Source: Paenibacillus lautus NBRC 15380 (lineage in GTDB: Bacteria > Bacillota > Bacilli > Paenibacillales > Paenibacillaceae). From it: a stretch of 64,000 bases of DNA. Where the stretch lies: the NCBI RefSeq assembly GCF_004000945.1, contig NZ_BIMF01000012.1, forward strand, positions 124,001 through 188,000, in the 5' to 3' direction. This document shows, piece by piece, positions 8,419-17,349 of this stretch (position 1 is its first letter; every line of letters starts with the position of its first letter). The notes under the pieces are model-generated. The model made no database searches and had not been told where the DNA came from. It saw only the letters and a list, made by a program, of their open reading frames with translations. The position numbers and the translations under genes are program-made.

Positions 8419-9783
8419 CTAGACCATGGTGGTCTTCCTATATGGAGGCAATCCGACCGAGATGACGGCCCCTCCCTCTGTGCGATTCCCTGCCGTGATC
8501 AGACCTCCGCAGCGTTCCACAATTGCGCGGGCAATGGCCAGACCCAGACCAGACTCCCCGTTCTTGCCCTTCACAAACCGGTGGAACAAATACGGAAGCA
8601 GTTCTTCGGATATGCCTTCGCCATCATCGGAAACGGTGAGGAATACCCGGCCATTTTGGATACCGGCTTGAATGTATATATGCTTGCTCGCGTGCCTCGC
8701 TCCATTCGAAACGATGTTCAACAGCGCTTGCAGCAGCTTATCCCGGTCAGCATACACCATTAACGATTCGTTATCGCCATAGGAAGGATGCACAAACAGT
8801 CCTTTTTTCACCAAGACCGGATTGACTCTTTCGATCGTTTCCTCCACGAGCTCCTTCAAATTGACCGCTGTTGCCTTAAAGATATCGCCCTCGCTGTCCA
8901 GCTTCGCGAGCAGCGTCATCTCGGTCACGATATTTTTCATGCGGCTGCTCTCACTCGTAATGATATCCAGCCCTTTGCGAATGTCCTCCCCTTCGAATAC
9001 CCCGTCCCGAATTCCCTCCGCATACCCGGAGATGGACATGAGCGGCGACTTCAGCTCGTGGGATGCGTTCTGGAAGAATTGCTTCTGCACATGATTGTAC
9101 CGCTCCAGCTCACCCGCCATTTCGTACACAGACTCTGCAACTACGCCGATCTCTCCGCTTGCCGACACCCGCTGAACCTCGGAGAACTGGCGCTCTTTCA
9201 CCTTCTTCAGCTCCTCCCGCAGCAGCATGAGCGGCTTAATCAATCTCTTGGTGATGAACAAGCTTAAGATAACCATGATCACGCCCCCCACACCAAAGAC
9301 GAGCATCAAACGCCCCATCAGCGCCTGCTCAATGGCCTTGATCTTGCTGATCGGCGTGATCAGCGTCATCGTCCCTTGGGGAACCGCCGTCACCTCGGTG
9401 AGGAATTGTCCGCTCCCTGCTGCGGATGAGTACGAAGCCACATAGTCCGGACGGATCGCCTGACTTACCATGAAGTGGGCGGAGGGAGTTACCGGACTCG
9501 AGCTGACCACATTCCCTTCGTTGTCCTGGATGATTACGCCTACCTCCGCAACCTGTGCCGAGGTCAACCCGCTAACGGCCAAAGGCGCACTCTCAATAGG
9601 AATGCTCTGGGCGGCGGCGGTTTCGAGTTTTGCCGTCAGCTCTGCCCCTATGGTCTGCATGTCCTTTCTCTGCGTACCGATAAAATGGTCCATCAGCACA
9701 TAATGAATCACAACCGCCGTCACGGAAAGCACGAGTATTAGCGATAAGGCAAACGCAAGATTGATCTGATGCACCAGCTTCAT
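8419..9783 (-). CDS. Membrane sensor histidine kinase (OmpR-type system)
   Basis: 454 residues. Two membrane segments (residues ~8-30 and ~158-178) flank an extracellular sensor region of about 125 residues. A HAMP linker follows (~178-230), then HisKA with FFQNASHELKSPLMS (His242) and a HATPase domain with N-box LLNIVSNGARHA, DDGEGI and GLGLAIARAI. It overlaps the response regulator gene by 4 bp (ATGA), so the two are translationally coupled. The signal is not predictable; the divergent gene for a secreted protein (10663) is a candidate target. Confidence 0.9.
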   Translation of the reverse strand: MKLVHQINLAFALSLILVLSVTAVVIHYVLMDHFIGTQRKDMQTIGAELTAKLETAAAQSIPIESAPLAVSGLTSAQVAEVGVIIQDNEGNVVSSSPVTPSAHFMVSQAIRPDYVASYSSAAGSGQFLTEVTAVPQGTMTLITPISKIKAIEQALMGRLMLVFGVGGVIMVILSLFITKRLIKPLMLLREELKKVKERQFSEVQRVSASGEIGVVAESVYEMAGELERYNHVQKQFFQNASHELKSPLMSISGYAEGIRDGVFEGEDIRKGLDIITSESSRMKNIVTEMTLLAKLDSEGDIFKATAVNLKELVEETIERVNPVLVKKGLFVHPSYGDNESLMVYADRDKLLQALLNIVSNGARHASKHIYIQAGIQNGRVFLTVSDDGEGISEELLPYLFHRFVKGKNGESGLGLAIARAIVERCGGLITAGNRTEGGAVISVGLPPYRKTTMV

Positions 9784-10499
9784 ATCGATGATTCCTCCCC
9801 ATCCATTCTCATTCGGTATCCATGCCCCCAGATGGCCTCAATCGGAAGCTGCTCCACCTTCTTGCGAAGCCGTTTAATGAGATGGTCGACCGCACGGTCG
9901 CTACCAAAGTAGTCGTCACCCCATACGGAGGTTAGCAGCTCATCCCTTGTAAACGCACGGTTCGGATGCTCGGCAAACACTTTCAGCATCTCGAATTCCT
10001 TGTTGGTCATATCCACTTCTTCCCCATCCCAGAACACGCGGCGCTCCTCCAGCATTAACTGAAGCCGACCGTTGCTAAGCTCCGGGGAAGCCACCGCAAG
10101 CCGCGGAACACGCTCCTCATGATGGAATTTGTACCATCGGTTTAGCTGCCGTTTAATTCGTGCAACCAACTCGCGGGGACTGAACGGCTTGACCATGTAG
10201 TCATCGCTTCCCAGCTCTAGCCCCAGTATTTTATCCACTTCGCTGTCCTTGGCAGAGATCATGATGATCGGGACCTCGGCCTCTGCACGGATCCGCCGGC
10301 ACAATTCGAAGCCGTCCATGCCAGGCAGCATAATATCCAGCACCCACATATCCGGCGGGTTCGTTCTCCACATCTCCCAGCCTTCCTCTGCCGTTGCAAG
10401 GCCCACCGTCCGATAGCCTTCCTTCCGCAAATAAGCTTCCACCAAATTTCGTATATGCTGATCATCATCAACCACGGCGATGAGATAATTTTGGTTCAT
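9780..10499 (-). CDS. OmpR/PhoB family response regulator
   Basis: 239 residues from the ATG at 10499, preferred over an in-frame ATG at 10523 because GGAGGT lies 9 nt upstream of it. Receiver domain: acidic triad DDD near residue 11, phosphoacceptor Asp55 in VLDIMLPGMDG, and lysine in YMVKPFSP. The C-terminal winged helix (MTNKEFEMLKVFAEHPNRAF, DRAVDHLIKRLRKKVE) is typical of DNA-binding OmpR-family proteins. It is cotranscribed with the downstream sensor kinase and divergent from the secreted-protein gene at 10663, with 163 bp between that could hold its operators. Confidence 0.92.
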   Translation of the reverse strand: MNQNYLIAVVDDDQHIRNLVEAYLRKEGYRTVGLATAEEGWEMWRTNPPDMWVLDIMLPGMDGFELCRRIRAEAEVPIIMISAKDSEVDKILGLELGSDDYMVKPFSPRELVARIKRQLNRWYKFHHEERVPRLAVASPELSNGRLQLMLEERRVFWDGEEVDMTNKEFEMLKVFAEHPNRAFTRDELLTSVWGDDYFGSDRAVDHLIKRLRKKVEQLPIEAIWGHGYRMRMDGEESSI

Positions 10500-10662
10500 A
10501 TTATATAGACCTCCGGGCTTCATCTTCCCTCAGTATACCAAGCTGCGGGAATCGAATGGGGATTGCCATTATTTTTCCACAAATACACCAATGTTCTGCC
10601 AATGCTGACTTGTACACTGGGTACTGTAAGACAAACCAACCCGATAAGGAGTGTTATATTCG

Positions 10663-11382
10663 ATGAAATACAAACTGTTTGGCAAGCTCGCCCTTTCCGC
10701 CGCCCTGCTCGGTACAGCAGCCGTCCCCGTACATGCCTCTGGTGCTGACACCACAGGTGACGTACCGAATCAAACGGTTAAAGGTGTGCACACAAAGGCT
10801 ATTACCACGATCAACAGTGTGCCGGGCCCGCTGGAATTGGCAGAGAAGTATGCGCCGGAAACCGTTCAAGATTGGAAAGAAACGCTTGAGAAATACGGAA
10901 AACTTGCCGGAGATGAGGGCAAAGGAGTATTTTATTTTTCAGAGGCGAAATCTTTAAGCCCCACTGAAGGAGAAAGAGAGCCGGGACCGACAGAAGGTGG
11001 AATGAAAATTTCAATCGCTGTAGCCGCAACTCCTGCGGTGAATGCCAAAGATATGAAAGACATCAAGGAGATCAAGGACACCAAGGAGTTCCTGGAGATC
11101 AAGATCAAGGGCGCTCTCACTCCAATTGAAGGGGGAGTAATTGAAGTAGCGGAACCCGATAAATCCGATTCCGGTGAGATTCAATACGATGTGGTTCAAG
11201 ATGAAATAGCGAGTGTGCAAGCTGTGAAGCTCAGCGATGAGGATCTAGCTTTCATTCATGCAAGAATAGACCTCTTCAAAGCGGTGGATTCCAAGGACTC
11301 GGATGCCATAAAAGAAGCGCTCGCGAAACTGCTGGACCAATACAAGGAACAGATCACCAAGCTGGAAGCTGCAGCGAAGTAA
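10663..11382 (+). CDS. Secreted protein of unknown function
   Basis: 239 residues from ATG 10663 (AAGGAG at 10646-10651; an upstream in-frame GTG at 10651 overlaps this RBS). A Sec signal peptide is evident (MKYKLFGKLALSAALLG, cleavage likely after VHA). The mature protein is highly charged, with two short similar stretches (SPTEGEREPGPTEGGMKI and LTPIEGGVIEV) and a Lys/Asp/Ile-rich segment (DMKDIKEIKDTKEFLEIK). The C-terminal 40 residues are predicted helical and charged (FIHARIDLFKAVDSKDSDAI). I do not recognise a family. Its position divergent from the two-component system suggests, without proof, that it is a target of that system. Confidence 0.6.
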   Translation: MKYKLFGKLALSAALLGTAAVPVHASGADTTGDVPNQTVKGVHTKAITTINSVPGPLELAEKYAPETVQDWKETLEKYGKLAGDEGKGVFYFSEAKSLSPTEGEREPGPTEGGMKISIAVAATPAVNAKDMKDIKEIKDTKEFLEIKIKGALTPIEGGVIEVAEPDKSDSGEIQYDVVQDEIASVQAVKLSDEDLAFIHARIDLFKAVDSKDSDAIKEALAKLLDQYKEQITKLEAAAK

Positions 11383-11460
11383 AGATAAATACTGTTAAGT
11401 ACTGTTAAATACAGTTGTAACTCACAACGCGCGGCCCACACCCGATCATACTTAACAAAA

Positions 11461-11490
11461 CACCCCTTGCCGGTGCCGCGGCAAGGGGTG
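11461..11490. terminator. Bidirectional terminator
   Basis: CACCCCTTGCC (11461-11471) pairs perfectly with GGCAAGGGGTG (11480-11490), with AAAA before and TTT after. It lies between two convergent genes. Confidence 0.85.
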
Positions 11491-11508
11491 TTTATGCTGC
11501 TGATTCTA

Positions 11509-12432
11509 TTATGATTTTTGCGTCATCACCTTTATTAGCTTAACGGCCGAGCGCACGCGGGACCGCTTCAAGTTCTCCTCCACATAGCGGTAATCCGTCA
11601 GGATCACTTTGGCATCCCGCAGTCCGTAAGCAAAATCGTCATCGAACAGGAGCCGGTACTCCCATACCCGCTTCTCCCAATTCGGGATATTCGCCAGCAT
11701 CCATTCATCTTCCGCTCCGGGATGGACATAGGTTTCGCTGACTCCTTCAGGGAGTCTGTACAGCTTATCAATCAGCGATTGCTTGAAGCTCTCATAGGTC
11801 TCCCCCTCGACAACAGGAAACGGATGCGAGAGCAGATAATCCGGGATCGGCACCCCAAACGTATCAGCAAGGCCTGAGGCGAGTGCGACCGGCCGCTCGA
11901 TATTCGGCAGCGAGCTGAGCAGCGGGTCCTCCGGGTAGATATAGCGGAATAGTCGTGCGGGGAGGCGCCAACGCGAAGTCTTCCACAGCATCTGCGGAAC
12001 GAGGCTCCGTCCCGTTTCCATGCCGTACAGGCTGCCCATGTGATTATCCACATGGCTGATGCGGATGCCGGCCTTGCTCGCCAACCGGTATTGCGCCTCC
12101 AGCTCTTTTAGCACAGCCCCCGTCTCCGCTCCCCGTTCAAACTCCTGAACGGTCCGGTATTGATAGCCGCTGGTGTCATGAAGGGACGGATGCCCTGTCA
12201 AGCTGCGCCATCGCAGAGCCTCAAATTCGCTTGTCATGGTGAGATGCAGTCCCACATTCGGTTGGCGTCGGCGTGCCGCCCAGGAGGCCGCCTCTTCAAA
12301 GCCGGGAGCCACGGTCATGATGGTTGCCGAGGAGACTTTGTTCTCCTCCAGCAGATGCCGGATCGCCTCATTCATGGCCTTGCTTTGCCCGAAATCGTCA
12401 CAGTTGATGATCAGTCTTCGTTCCATGTTCAT
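11509..12432 (-). CDS. YdjC/ChbG-family carbohydrate deacetylase
   Basis: 307 residues. Family motifs: the metal/catalytic Asp pair in LIINCDDFGQS, VGLHLTMTSEF, the metal-binding HVDNHMG and YVHPGAEDEW. ChbG-type enzymes remove acetyl groups from N-acetylated (oligo)saccharides such as chitooligosaccharides; the substrate here is not determined. The start lies inside the end of the upstream transporter gene (35-bp overlap), with AGGAGG 5 nt before ATG 12432 (a second ATG at 12426 is equally possible). This tight coupling to a sugar symporter supports a role in processing an imported acetylated sugar. Confidence 0.82.
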   Translation of the reverse strand: MNMERRLIINCDDFGQSKAMNEAIRHLLEENKVSSATIMTVAPGFEEAASWAARRRQPNVGLHLTMTSEFEALRWRSLTGHPSLHDTSGYQYRTVQEFERGAETGAVLKELEAQYRLASKAGIRISHVDNHMGSLYGMETGRSLVPQMLWKTSRWRLPARLFRYIYPEDPLLSSLPNIERPVALASGLADTFGVPIPDYLLSHPFPVVEGETYESFKQSLIDKLYRLPEGVSETYVHPGAEDEWMLANIPNWEKRVWEYRLLFDDDFAYGLRDAKVILTDYRYVEENLKRSRVRSAVKLIKVMTQKS

Positions 12433-13720
12433 GCCCGCCTCCTATGGTTTTAGAGAATTCGATTTTGGTTGCAAAAGATAGCAGGAACGAAATGGCCAGC
12501 AAGCATAATGGAACGACACTGATCAAATACCTGAAGGTCGATTCCGGATCGCTTCCCGGATTGTCACCGCTTTCATACCCGAATATCATGCCTACAACAA
12601 AAAATGCCAGGGCAGAAATCAATCCGCTGGAACGCGTAATAAATCCGCTGACAGCCGTATAGATCCCCTCTCGGCGCAGCCCCGTCCGCTTCGCATCCTC
12701 ATCGATGATGTTGCCGCTAACCATGGCCGGCGTTACCAGAAATCCCGCCAGACCGAACCCAACGCCGATGCCTGCCAGAATCCCGCTGATCAGATCGTAA
12801 CCAAACCAGAGCGGAATGACCGAAAGACCATACACGCCGAGCGACAACCGCCATGCTCTCACACCATCCATTCTTCGGATCATCCAATACCAGACGAATA
12901 CCAGCGGAATGACCGATACAAACACAGCTGCCAGCAGAATGGATACTTGATTGTCAGGGATGCGGAGCACGTATTTTGCATAAAAAGGGATCGTCGAGCT
13001 TATCAGTCCGTTTACCGTCTGGGCAAATGAATTGGAGATATTAAACACCCAGAACTTCTTATTGCGCAAGGTTTCACGGAATGCTTCGACAAGCTTGAGC
13101 GGCTCGCTTGCACTGTACACCTCTTGCTCCCGCACGCTCATCATGCAGAGGAACATGAACACCCCGAACAGCAGCGCGTACAGAATCGCCATATTCGAAA
13201 ATCCCATGGCGTCATAAATAATCGGGGTCAGCGCGGTACCGATCAATAGCGCCACAACCTGGTAGCCCTGCTGGATGGCTGAGGCTTTCGCCCGGATGCG
13301 GTCTCCGCGGAACAGTTCGGGGAACAGCGCCCCATAGTTGACCCATAATACGGTCGCTACCGCTTCATACAGGATAAGAGCAACCAGGAACCACATGAAC
13401 AGTCCGTTCTGCGATAATCCTTCCGGCGGCGAGAACACCAGCACGAAGGTCAGCATGAACAGCGGAATGGCGCCGAATACCCACGGCCTGCGCCGCCCCA
13501 GCCGGGTCTTGGTGCGATCGGACCAATACCCCATCAGCGGATTGTTAACCGCATCCCAGATCAGAAATACCGTGCGTGCCAAGGAAGCCAATCCTATGCC
13601 AAGACCCAAGATATCCACGTAGAAAAAGATGTAAAAGGAGCTGAACGCCTGGCTCGGGACCATCATAGCAAACATGCCAAGCGAAAATGAATACGGCGAA
13701 TTCACCCAACTGCGCTTCAT
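12398..13720 (-). CDS. GPH-family (glycoside-pentoside-hexuronide) cation symporter
   Basis: 440 residues from ATG 13720, chosen because GGAGGG lies 7 nt before it; longer in-frame starts lack an RBS. About 12 membrane segments. GPH-type features: SLARTVFLIWDAVNNPLMGYWSDRTKTRLGRRRPW in the first third (here the NPLMGYWSDR and RLGRRRPW motifs), a large central loop and AMVSGNIIDEDAKRTGLRREG in the second half, as in MelB/XynB-like carriers. It would import a sugar or glycoside with Na+ or H+. Its 3' end overlaps the YdjC/ChbG deacetylase gene by 35 bp, so they form a unit. Confidence 0.87.
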   Translation of the reverse strand: MKRSWVNSPYSFSLGMFAMMVPSQAFSSFYIFFYVDILGLGIGLASLARTVFLIWDAVNNPLMGYWSDRTKTRLGRRRPWVFGAIPLFMLTFVLVFSPPEGLSQNGLFMWFLVALILYEAVATVLWVNYGALFPELFRGDRIRAKASAIQQGYQVVALLIGTALTPIIYDAMGFSNMAILYALLFGVFMFLCMMSVREQEVYSASEPLKLVEAFRETLRNKKFWVFNISNSFAQTVNGLISSTIPFYAKYVLRIPDNQVSILLAAVFVSVIPLVFVWYWMIRRMDGVRAWRLSLGVYGLSVIPLWFGYDLISGILAGIGVGFGLAGFLVTPAMVSGNIIDEDAKRTGLRREGIYTAVSGFITRSSGLISALAFFVVGMIFGYESGDNPGSDPESTFRYLISVVPLCLLAISFLLSFATKIEFSKTIGGGHEHGTKTDHQL

Positions 13721-13824
13721 CCGTTTCCCTCCATCCGTCATGGACGATTTTGTTGTACAGTATTCTGCGCATGGCAAGAATATACCTGCTCATCAGGGAG
13801 GTAAGGGATCTTGTCAAACGACTA

Positions 13825-13855
13825 AAGAAGCCTGGCGTTATCCGCCAGGCTTCTT
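13825..13855 (-). terminator. Terminator of the copper-amine-oxidase-N protein gene
   Basis: A 13-bp perfect stem (AAGAAGCCTGGCG at 13825-13837 with 13843-13855) lies 11 bp after the stop codon; on the minus strand it ends in CTT and only a short T tract. Confidence 0.75.
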
Positions 13856-13866
13856 ATTTACATGAC

Positions 13867-14898
13867 TTATTGAAGAACGATTTTGATGGCATTGCCGATT
13901 GGCGGCAAACTCTTGGTCAGTACCGGGCCGTAGTAGCCGATAATTTCAGCATTGTCAGTCAAGTCGCTCGTTTTCAAGGCTTTGCCGTCTCTATTCACGA
14001 CAACCGTCTCAGGCGTCAGATTCAGGATCACTTCGCTCGGCGATTGTTCCGTTAATCCCTTTCCCTTAATCGTTACGCGCAGGTTACCGCCATCGGCGTT
14101 GATGTCCGTAATGGCACCAGCTGTAGCGAGCTGCTCCGTCTCTTCCTTGTCGGATTTCACGCTGATTTCATAAGCATAGGTCTGAGGAGGCAGGCTCATC
14201 GTCATCGCCATGCTGTGAACGGCTTCAATCTCCATCCCTTTCGCAAGATCCTTAAACTCGATCTTCTTGCCTTCCGCATCGCGGATGATGGTGCTCTCAT
14301 CCACATTCAGCACGATTCCCTCGGTTCCCGTGCCGTTAATGTGAACGGCTTTACGCTCTTCATTATTCATAATTTCACTGATTGTACCACTCACGGTTTC
14401 CTTCTTGATCTCTTCTTCGGACGAGATGCTCACCTTCGTGCCATCGACCGATACGTTAGCTTGGAGCACTTCGCTGAAGAAATTAGCCGGAACATAGAGC
14501 GTGCCCTTCACGTTTACCGGCGCAGCACCGAGGGACTTGTACATTTTGTTAACCGTATACTGGTCTTTACCCGTTTGCACGAGGGTCCAGATCGGGGATC
14601 CCGGTTTAGTCAGCTCCGCAGAGCGGTCCTGTTGATTCCAGCCCAGTTCAAATCCGAGTGCCTCGGATACGCTGCGCAACGGGATCATGACCTGCTTCGC
14701 ATCGGTGTTCATATAACCGGCGCCCGCCACTTCCTTACCGTTAACCAGAACTCCATAATCAATGACAGCCGAGATCACGACTGGTTTTTGTTCCTGGCTG
14801 CCTCCAGCCTGGGGTGCTGCATAAGCCGCTGCGCCACCGGAAACTGCCATGGCCGCAACCATCAGCGTCGCCGCTTGCTTCTTCCATTGTTTGTTCAT
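13867..14898 (-). CDS. Secreted protein with copper amine oxidase N-terminal (stalk) domain
   Basis: 343 residues from ATG 14898; two ATGs at 14907 and 14904 abut the AAAGG RBS and are less likely. Signal peptide MNKQWKKQAATLMVAAMAVSG with cleavage near AYAAPQA. Residues ~45-150 match the Cu_amine_oxidN1 repeat (VLVNGKEV, VMIPLRSVSEALGFELGWNQ, KGTLYVPANFFSEVL), a wall-associated stalk module common in Paenibacillus. The rest consists of beta-rich segments with repeated phrasing (SGTISEIMNNEE.., AGAITDINADGG) resembling the DUF4309/DUF5666-like tail. No oxidase domain is present. Function is probably structural or regulatory at the cell surface. Confidence 0.75.
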   Translation of the reverse strand: MNKQWKKQAATLMVAAMAVSGGAAAYAAPQAGGSQEQKPVVISAVIDYGVLVNGKEVAGAGYMNTDAKQVMIPLRSVSEALGFELGWNQQDRSAELTKPGSPIWTLVQTGKDQYTVNKMYKSLGAAPVNVKGTLYVPANFFSEVLQANVSVDGTKVSISSEEEIKKETVSGTISEIMNNEERKAVHINGTGTEGIVLNVDESTIIRDAEGKKIEFKDLAKGMEIEAVHSMAMTMSLPPQTYAYEISVKSDKEETEQLATAGAITDINADGGNLRVTIKGKGLTEQSPSEVILNLTPETVVVNRDGKALKTSDLTDNAEIIGYYGPVLTKSLPPIGNAIKIVLQ

Positions 14899-15009
14899 GC
14901 TCATCATCCTTTCTAGGTGCCTTAAATGATCGTGTACTACTATACTGACGGGGCGTATTTGCCAAATGTTGCAATGAAATGATAAGTAAACGTACCGAAT
15001 ACGCGAAAA

Positions 15010-15052
15010 AGGCCGCTCCGGGATAGACTTATCAAGTCTCCCAAAACGGCCT
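15010..15052 (-). terminator. Terminator of the MFS-TetR operon
   Basis: AGGCCG (15010-15015) pairs with CGGCCT (15047-15052), continued by an inner GGGA..TCCC / GACTT..AAGTC stem. On the minus strand it is followed by TTTTTC, 12 bp after the tetR stop. Confidence 0.75.
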
Positions 15053-15063
15053 CTTTATCTGGC

Positions 15064-15663
15064 TTAGCGATGGATAAACAGCGGGTCAACAAAGCTTCTG
15101 CAATATTCCTCCGCAATCTGCTCCGCGCTGTATCCCATATCACGCATGTACAGAATGATATCCGCGCGCGGCAGAGATGCGAGCATCACAGAGGTAAACT
15201 GAGGGTCAAGCGGCATCAGTACTCCCTGCTCCGCCGCACACTCCAGCAGGCGCTTGATCTGTAATCGCAAAAACGTGAAGGGCGGGTTCTCGCACATAAT
15301 GTTCTTGGTGTCCTCCAGACGGTCAGAGGTCAGCATCACCCTTAGCCACTCCAAATCTTCATTGAAATGCAGAATGACCTTCGTCATCACCGTACGCAGC
15401 CGATGAGCCACCGGTTCACCATCGCTGCTCTGAAGGTAAACGTCCAGCCCCTCCATAAACCGATCGATCTTGGCTTCCATCAGTGTGAAGCAAATCTTGC
15501 TCTTGCTGGGGTAACGGCGGTACAAGGTGCCTTGCCCGATTCCGGCCGTTTTCGCCACTTGATGCATGGAGACGTCCTCGACTCCGTATTTATTAAATAA
15601 AGCCTGAGCCGTATCCAAAATCTTTTGACCCAACTCGTCATTCTCTTTCGGCAATGCACGCAT
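15064..15663 (-). CDS. TetR family transcriptional repressor
   Basis: 199 residues. The N-terminal ~50 residues are a standard TetR DNA-binding domain (KILDTAQALFNKYGVEDVSM, then GIGQGTLYRRYPSK). The C-terminal part is a variable ligand-binding/dimerisation domain. It is encoded 28 bp downstream of the DHA2 exporter on the same strand and shares its promoter. Two identical palindromes, CGGACAATTGTCCG, at that promoter are the likely operators, so the repressor would control both the exporter and itself, with release by an exported compound. Binding is inferred. Confidence 0.87.
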   Translation of the reverse strand: MRALPKENDELGQKILDTAQALFNKYGVEDVSMHQVAKTAGIGQGTLYRRYPSKSKICFTLMEAKIDRFMEGLDVYLQSSDGEPVAHRLRTVMTKVILHFNEDLEWLRVMLTSDRLEDTKNIMCENPPFTFLRLQIKRLLECAAEQGVLMPLDPQFTSVMLASLPRADIILYMRDMGYSAEQIAEEYCRSFVDPLFIHR

Positions 15664-15691
15664 CCCTTTCTAATTTGAACACACGGGAACC

Positions 15692-17146
15692 TTATGCAGC
15701 AGACTGTTCTTCTTCAACGGGTGAAGTTGTACGTTTAACAAATAAGCCCAGTACTAAGGCGATGATTGCAAGAACGAGTCCGATTACGAAAGCATTATGA
15801 AGACCAGCAACCATGCTCTCTACCGGATTGAGATCCCCGGTTGTTTCAACGTAATTTTTAGCACCTGCTGTCATGATGCTGATAAAGAGTGCCATACCTA
15901 CGGCCCCGGCTACCTGCTGCAGTGTATTCATGATGGCTGTTCCATGCGGATACAGCAAGCGCGGCAGCTGATTCAAGGCTGTAGTCTGGGCCGGCATCAT
16001 AACCATCGAAATCCCTATCATCATCATAACATGAAGGAAGATGACATAACCACCAGTCCATGAAGAGTCGATGCGCGAGAACAGGAAGATGGCGACGCTC
16101 AAAAGAGCAAGACCCGGGATAATCAGAACTCTCGGTCCGAATTTATCGAACAGCTTTCCTGTAATCGGCGCCATCAATCCGTTGATGATACCGCCCGGCA
16201 TCATGACTAAGCCTGCTGCAAGCGCAGTTAAGCCCAGTGCGTTCTGCAGGAACAATGGCAGCATGATCATGGTGGAGAACATGCTCATCATCAGCACCAG
16301 CATCAGCACGGTCACGAGCGAGAACATCGGAAATTTGAAGGTACGCAGATCCAGCATCGGTTCCTTCATCTTCAGTTGGCGCCATACGAAGAGCAGCAAG
16401 CTGATAGCCCCTGCCGTAATGCACCATACTACCTTCGGGTCAGACCAAGTGCCTTCTCCGGCACTGCTGAATCCATATACGATACCCCCAAAACCGATAG
16501 TAGACAGAATAATCGAAATATAATCGACCTTCGGCTTGGTCAGTATCGATACGTTCTTCAGGAAAACCGCTGCAAATGCAATGGAGAACGCAGCAAGCGG
16601 AATGACCAGATAGAACAACCAGCGCCAGTTCAGCGCGTCCACAATCAAGCCGGACAGCGTCGGTCCGATCGCCGGGGCAGTCATGATGACAAGACCGATC
16701 ATCCCCATGGCGGCTCCGCGATTCTGAGGCGGATAAATACTAAGTATCGTGTTCATCAGAACCGGCAGCATAAGCCCCGTTCCGATCGCTTGCAGGATAC
16801 GTCCTATCAGCAGCACACCAAATACCGGTGAAAAGCCGCAGACAATCGTACCTATAAGAAATAGCGACATGGCGCCTATAAACATCTGTCTTGTCGTGAA
16901 CCACAGCTGCAGCAGCGCCGTGACCGGCACCAGAATACCGACAACCAGCATATAGGATGTTGAAAGCCACTGAACCGTAGACTCTCCGATACCAAACTGC
17001 TCCATCAAGCTTGGGAAAGCGATGTTCAGCAGTGTCTCATTCAAGATGGAAACGAACGCGCCAATAATCAGTGCGGCAACAATCGGCCCTCTTTTTATTT
17101 TGCTTAAATCAATCTTGGCCGAACTTGGCCCCACTCCCATATCCAA
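15692..17146 (-). CDS. DHA2-family (EmrB/QacA) MFS multidrug exporter
   Basis: 484 residues if translation begins at the TTG at 17146, 8 nt after GGGAGG; the ATG at 17140 is the alternative. The frame extends upstream to 17230, but the promoter and operators lie there, so longer starts are excluded. About 14 membrane segments, as expected for DHA2. Motifs: LNIAFPSLMEQFGI in TM1 region, WLSTSYMLVVGILVP, and the motif-C-like GLVIMTAPAIGPTLSGLI that marks proton-driven drug antiporters. It precedes tetR in a two-gene operon. The substrates are unknown. Confidence 0.9.
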   Translation of the reverse strand: MDMGVGPSSAKIDLSKIKRGPIVAALIIGAFVSILNETLLNIAFPSLMEQFGIGESTVQWLSTSYMLVVGILVPVTALLQLWFTTRQMFIGAMSLFLIGTIVCGFSPVFGVLLIGRILQAIGTGLMLPVLMNTILSIYPPQNRGAAMGMIGLVIMTAPAIGPTLSGLIVDALNWRWLFYLVIPLAAFSIAFAAVFLKNVSILTKPKVDYISIILSTIGFGGIVYGFSSAGEGTWSDPKVVWCITAGAISLLLFVWRQLKMKEPMLDLRTFKFPMFSLVTVLMLVLMMSMFSTMIMLPLFLQNALGLTALAAGLVMMPGGIINGLMAPITGKLFDKFGPRVLIIPGLALLSVAIFLFSRIDSSWTGGYVIFLHVMMMIGISMVMMPAQTTALNQLPRLLYPHGTAIMNTLQQVAGAVGMALFISIMTAGAKNYVETTGDLNPVESMVAGLHNAFVIGLVLAIIALVLGLFVKRTTSPVEEEQSAA

Positions 17147-17173
17147 GACCTTATCCTCCCTTATCTCTGTATA

Positions 17174-17187
17174 CGGACAATTGTCCG
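17174..17187. promoter_or_regulatory. Operator palindrome 1 (probable TetR site)
   Basis: Perfect 14-bp palindrome CGGACAATTGTCCG. It lies downstream of the -10 element, in the 5' untranslated part of the exporter mRNA, and its centre is 35 bp from that of the second copy. Confidence 0.75.
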
Positions 17188-17201
17188 GTAATGCGTTTTT
17201 C

Positions 17202-17230
17202 ATTTTAACGGACAATTGTCCGCAGGTCAA
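17202..17230 (-). promoter_or_regulatory. Sigma-A-type promoter of the MFS-tetR operon
   Basis: On the minus strand TTGACC (17225-17230) and TAAAAT (17202-17207) are separated by exactly 17 bp. The spacer is filled by the operator palindrome, an arrangement in which a bound repressor would exclude RNA polymerase. Confidence 0.8.
17209..17222. promoter_or_regulatory. Operator palindrome 2 (probable TetR site)
   Basis: Second perfect copy of CGGACAATTGTCCG, placed inside the spacer between the -35 and -10 boxes of the exporter promoter. Confidence 0.8.
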
Positions 17231-17349
17231 CTGAAAATTTTCATTTAATTTTCAAAATTGGCAGCAAAGATGAATCCCGCAGCGTTGTCCGGCTGGGTTC
17301 AGCAGCAGAAACACGCAGGATATCAGATATTCAAGCTATTCATAAAAAA

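Noticed and set aside
17147..17230. Extended N-terminus of the DHA2 exporter
   Set aside because: The stretch contains the promoter and both operators, so it cannot be translated from this transcript.
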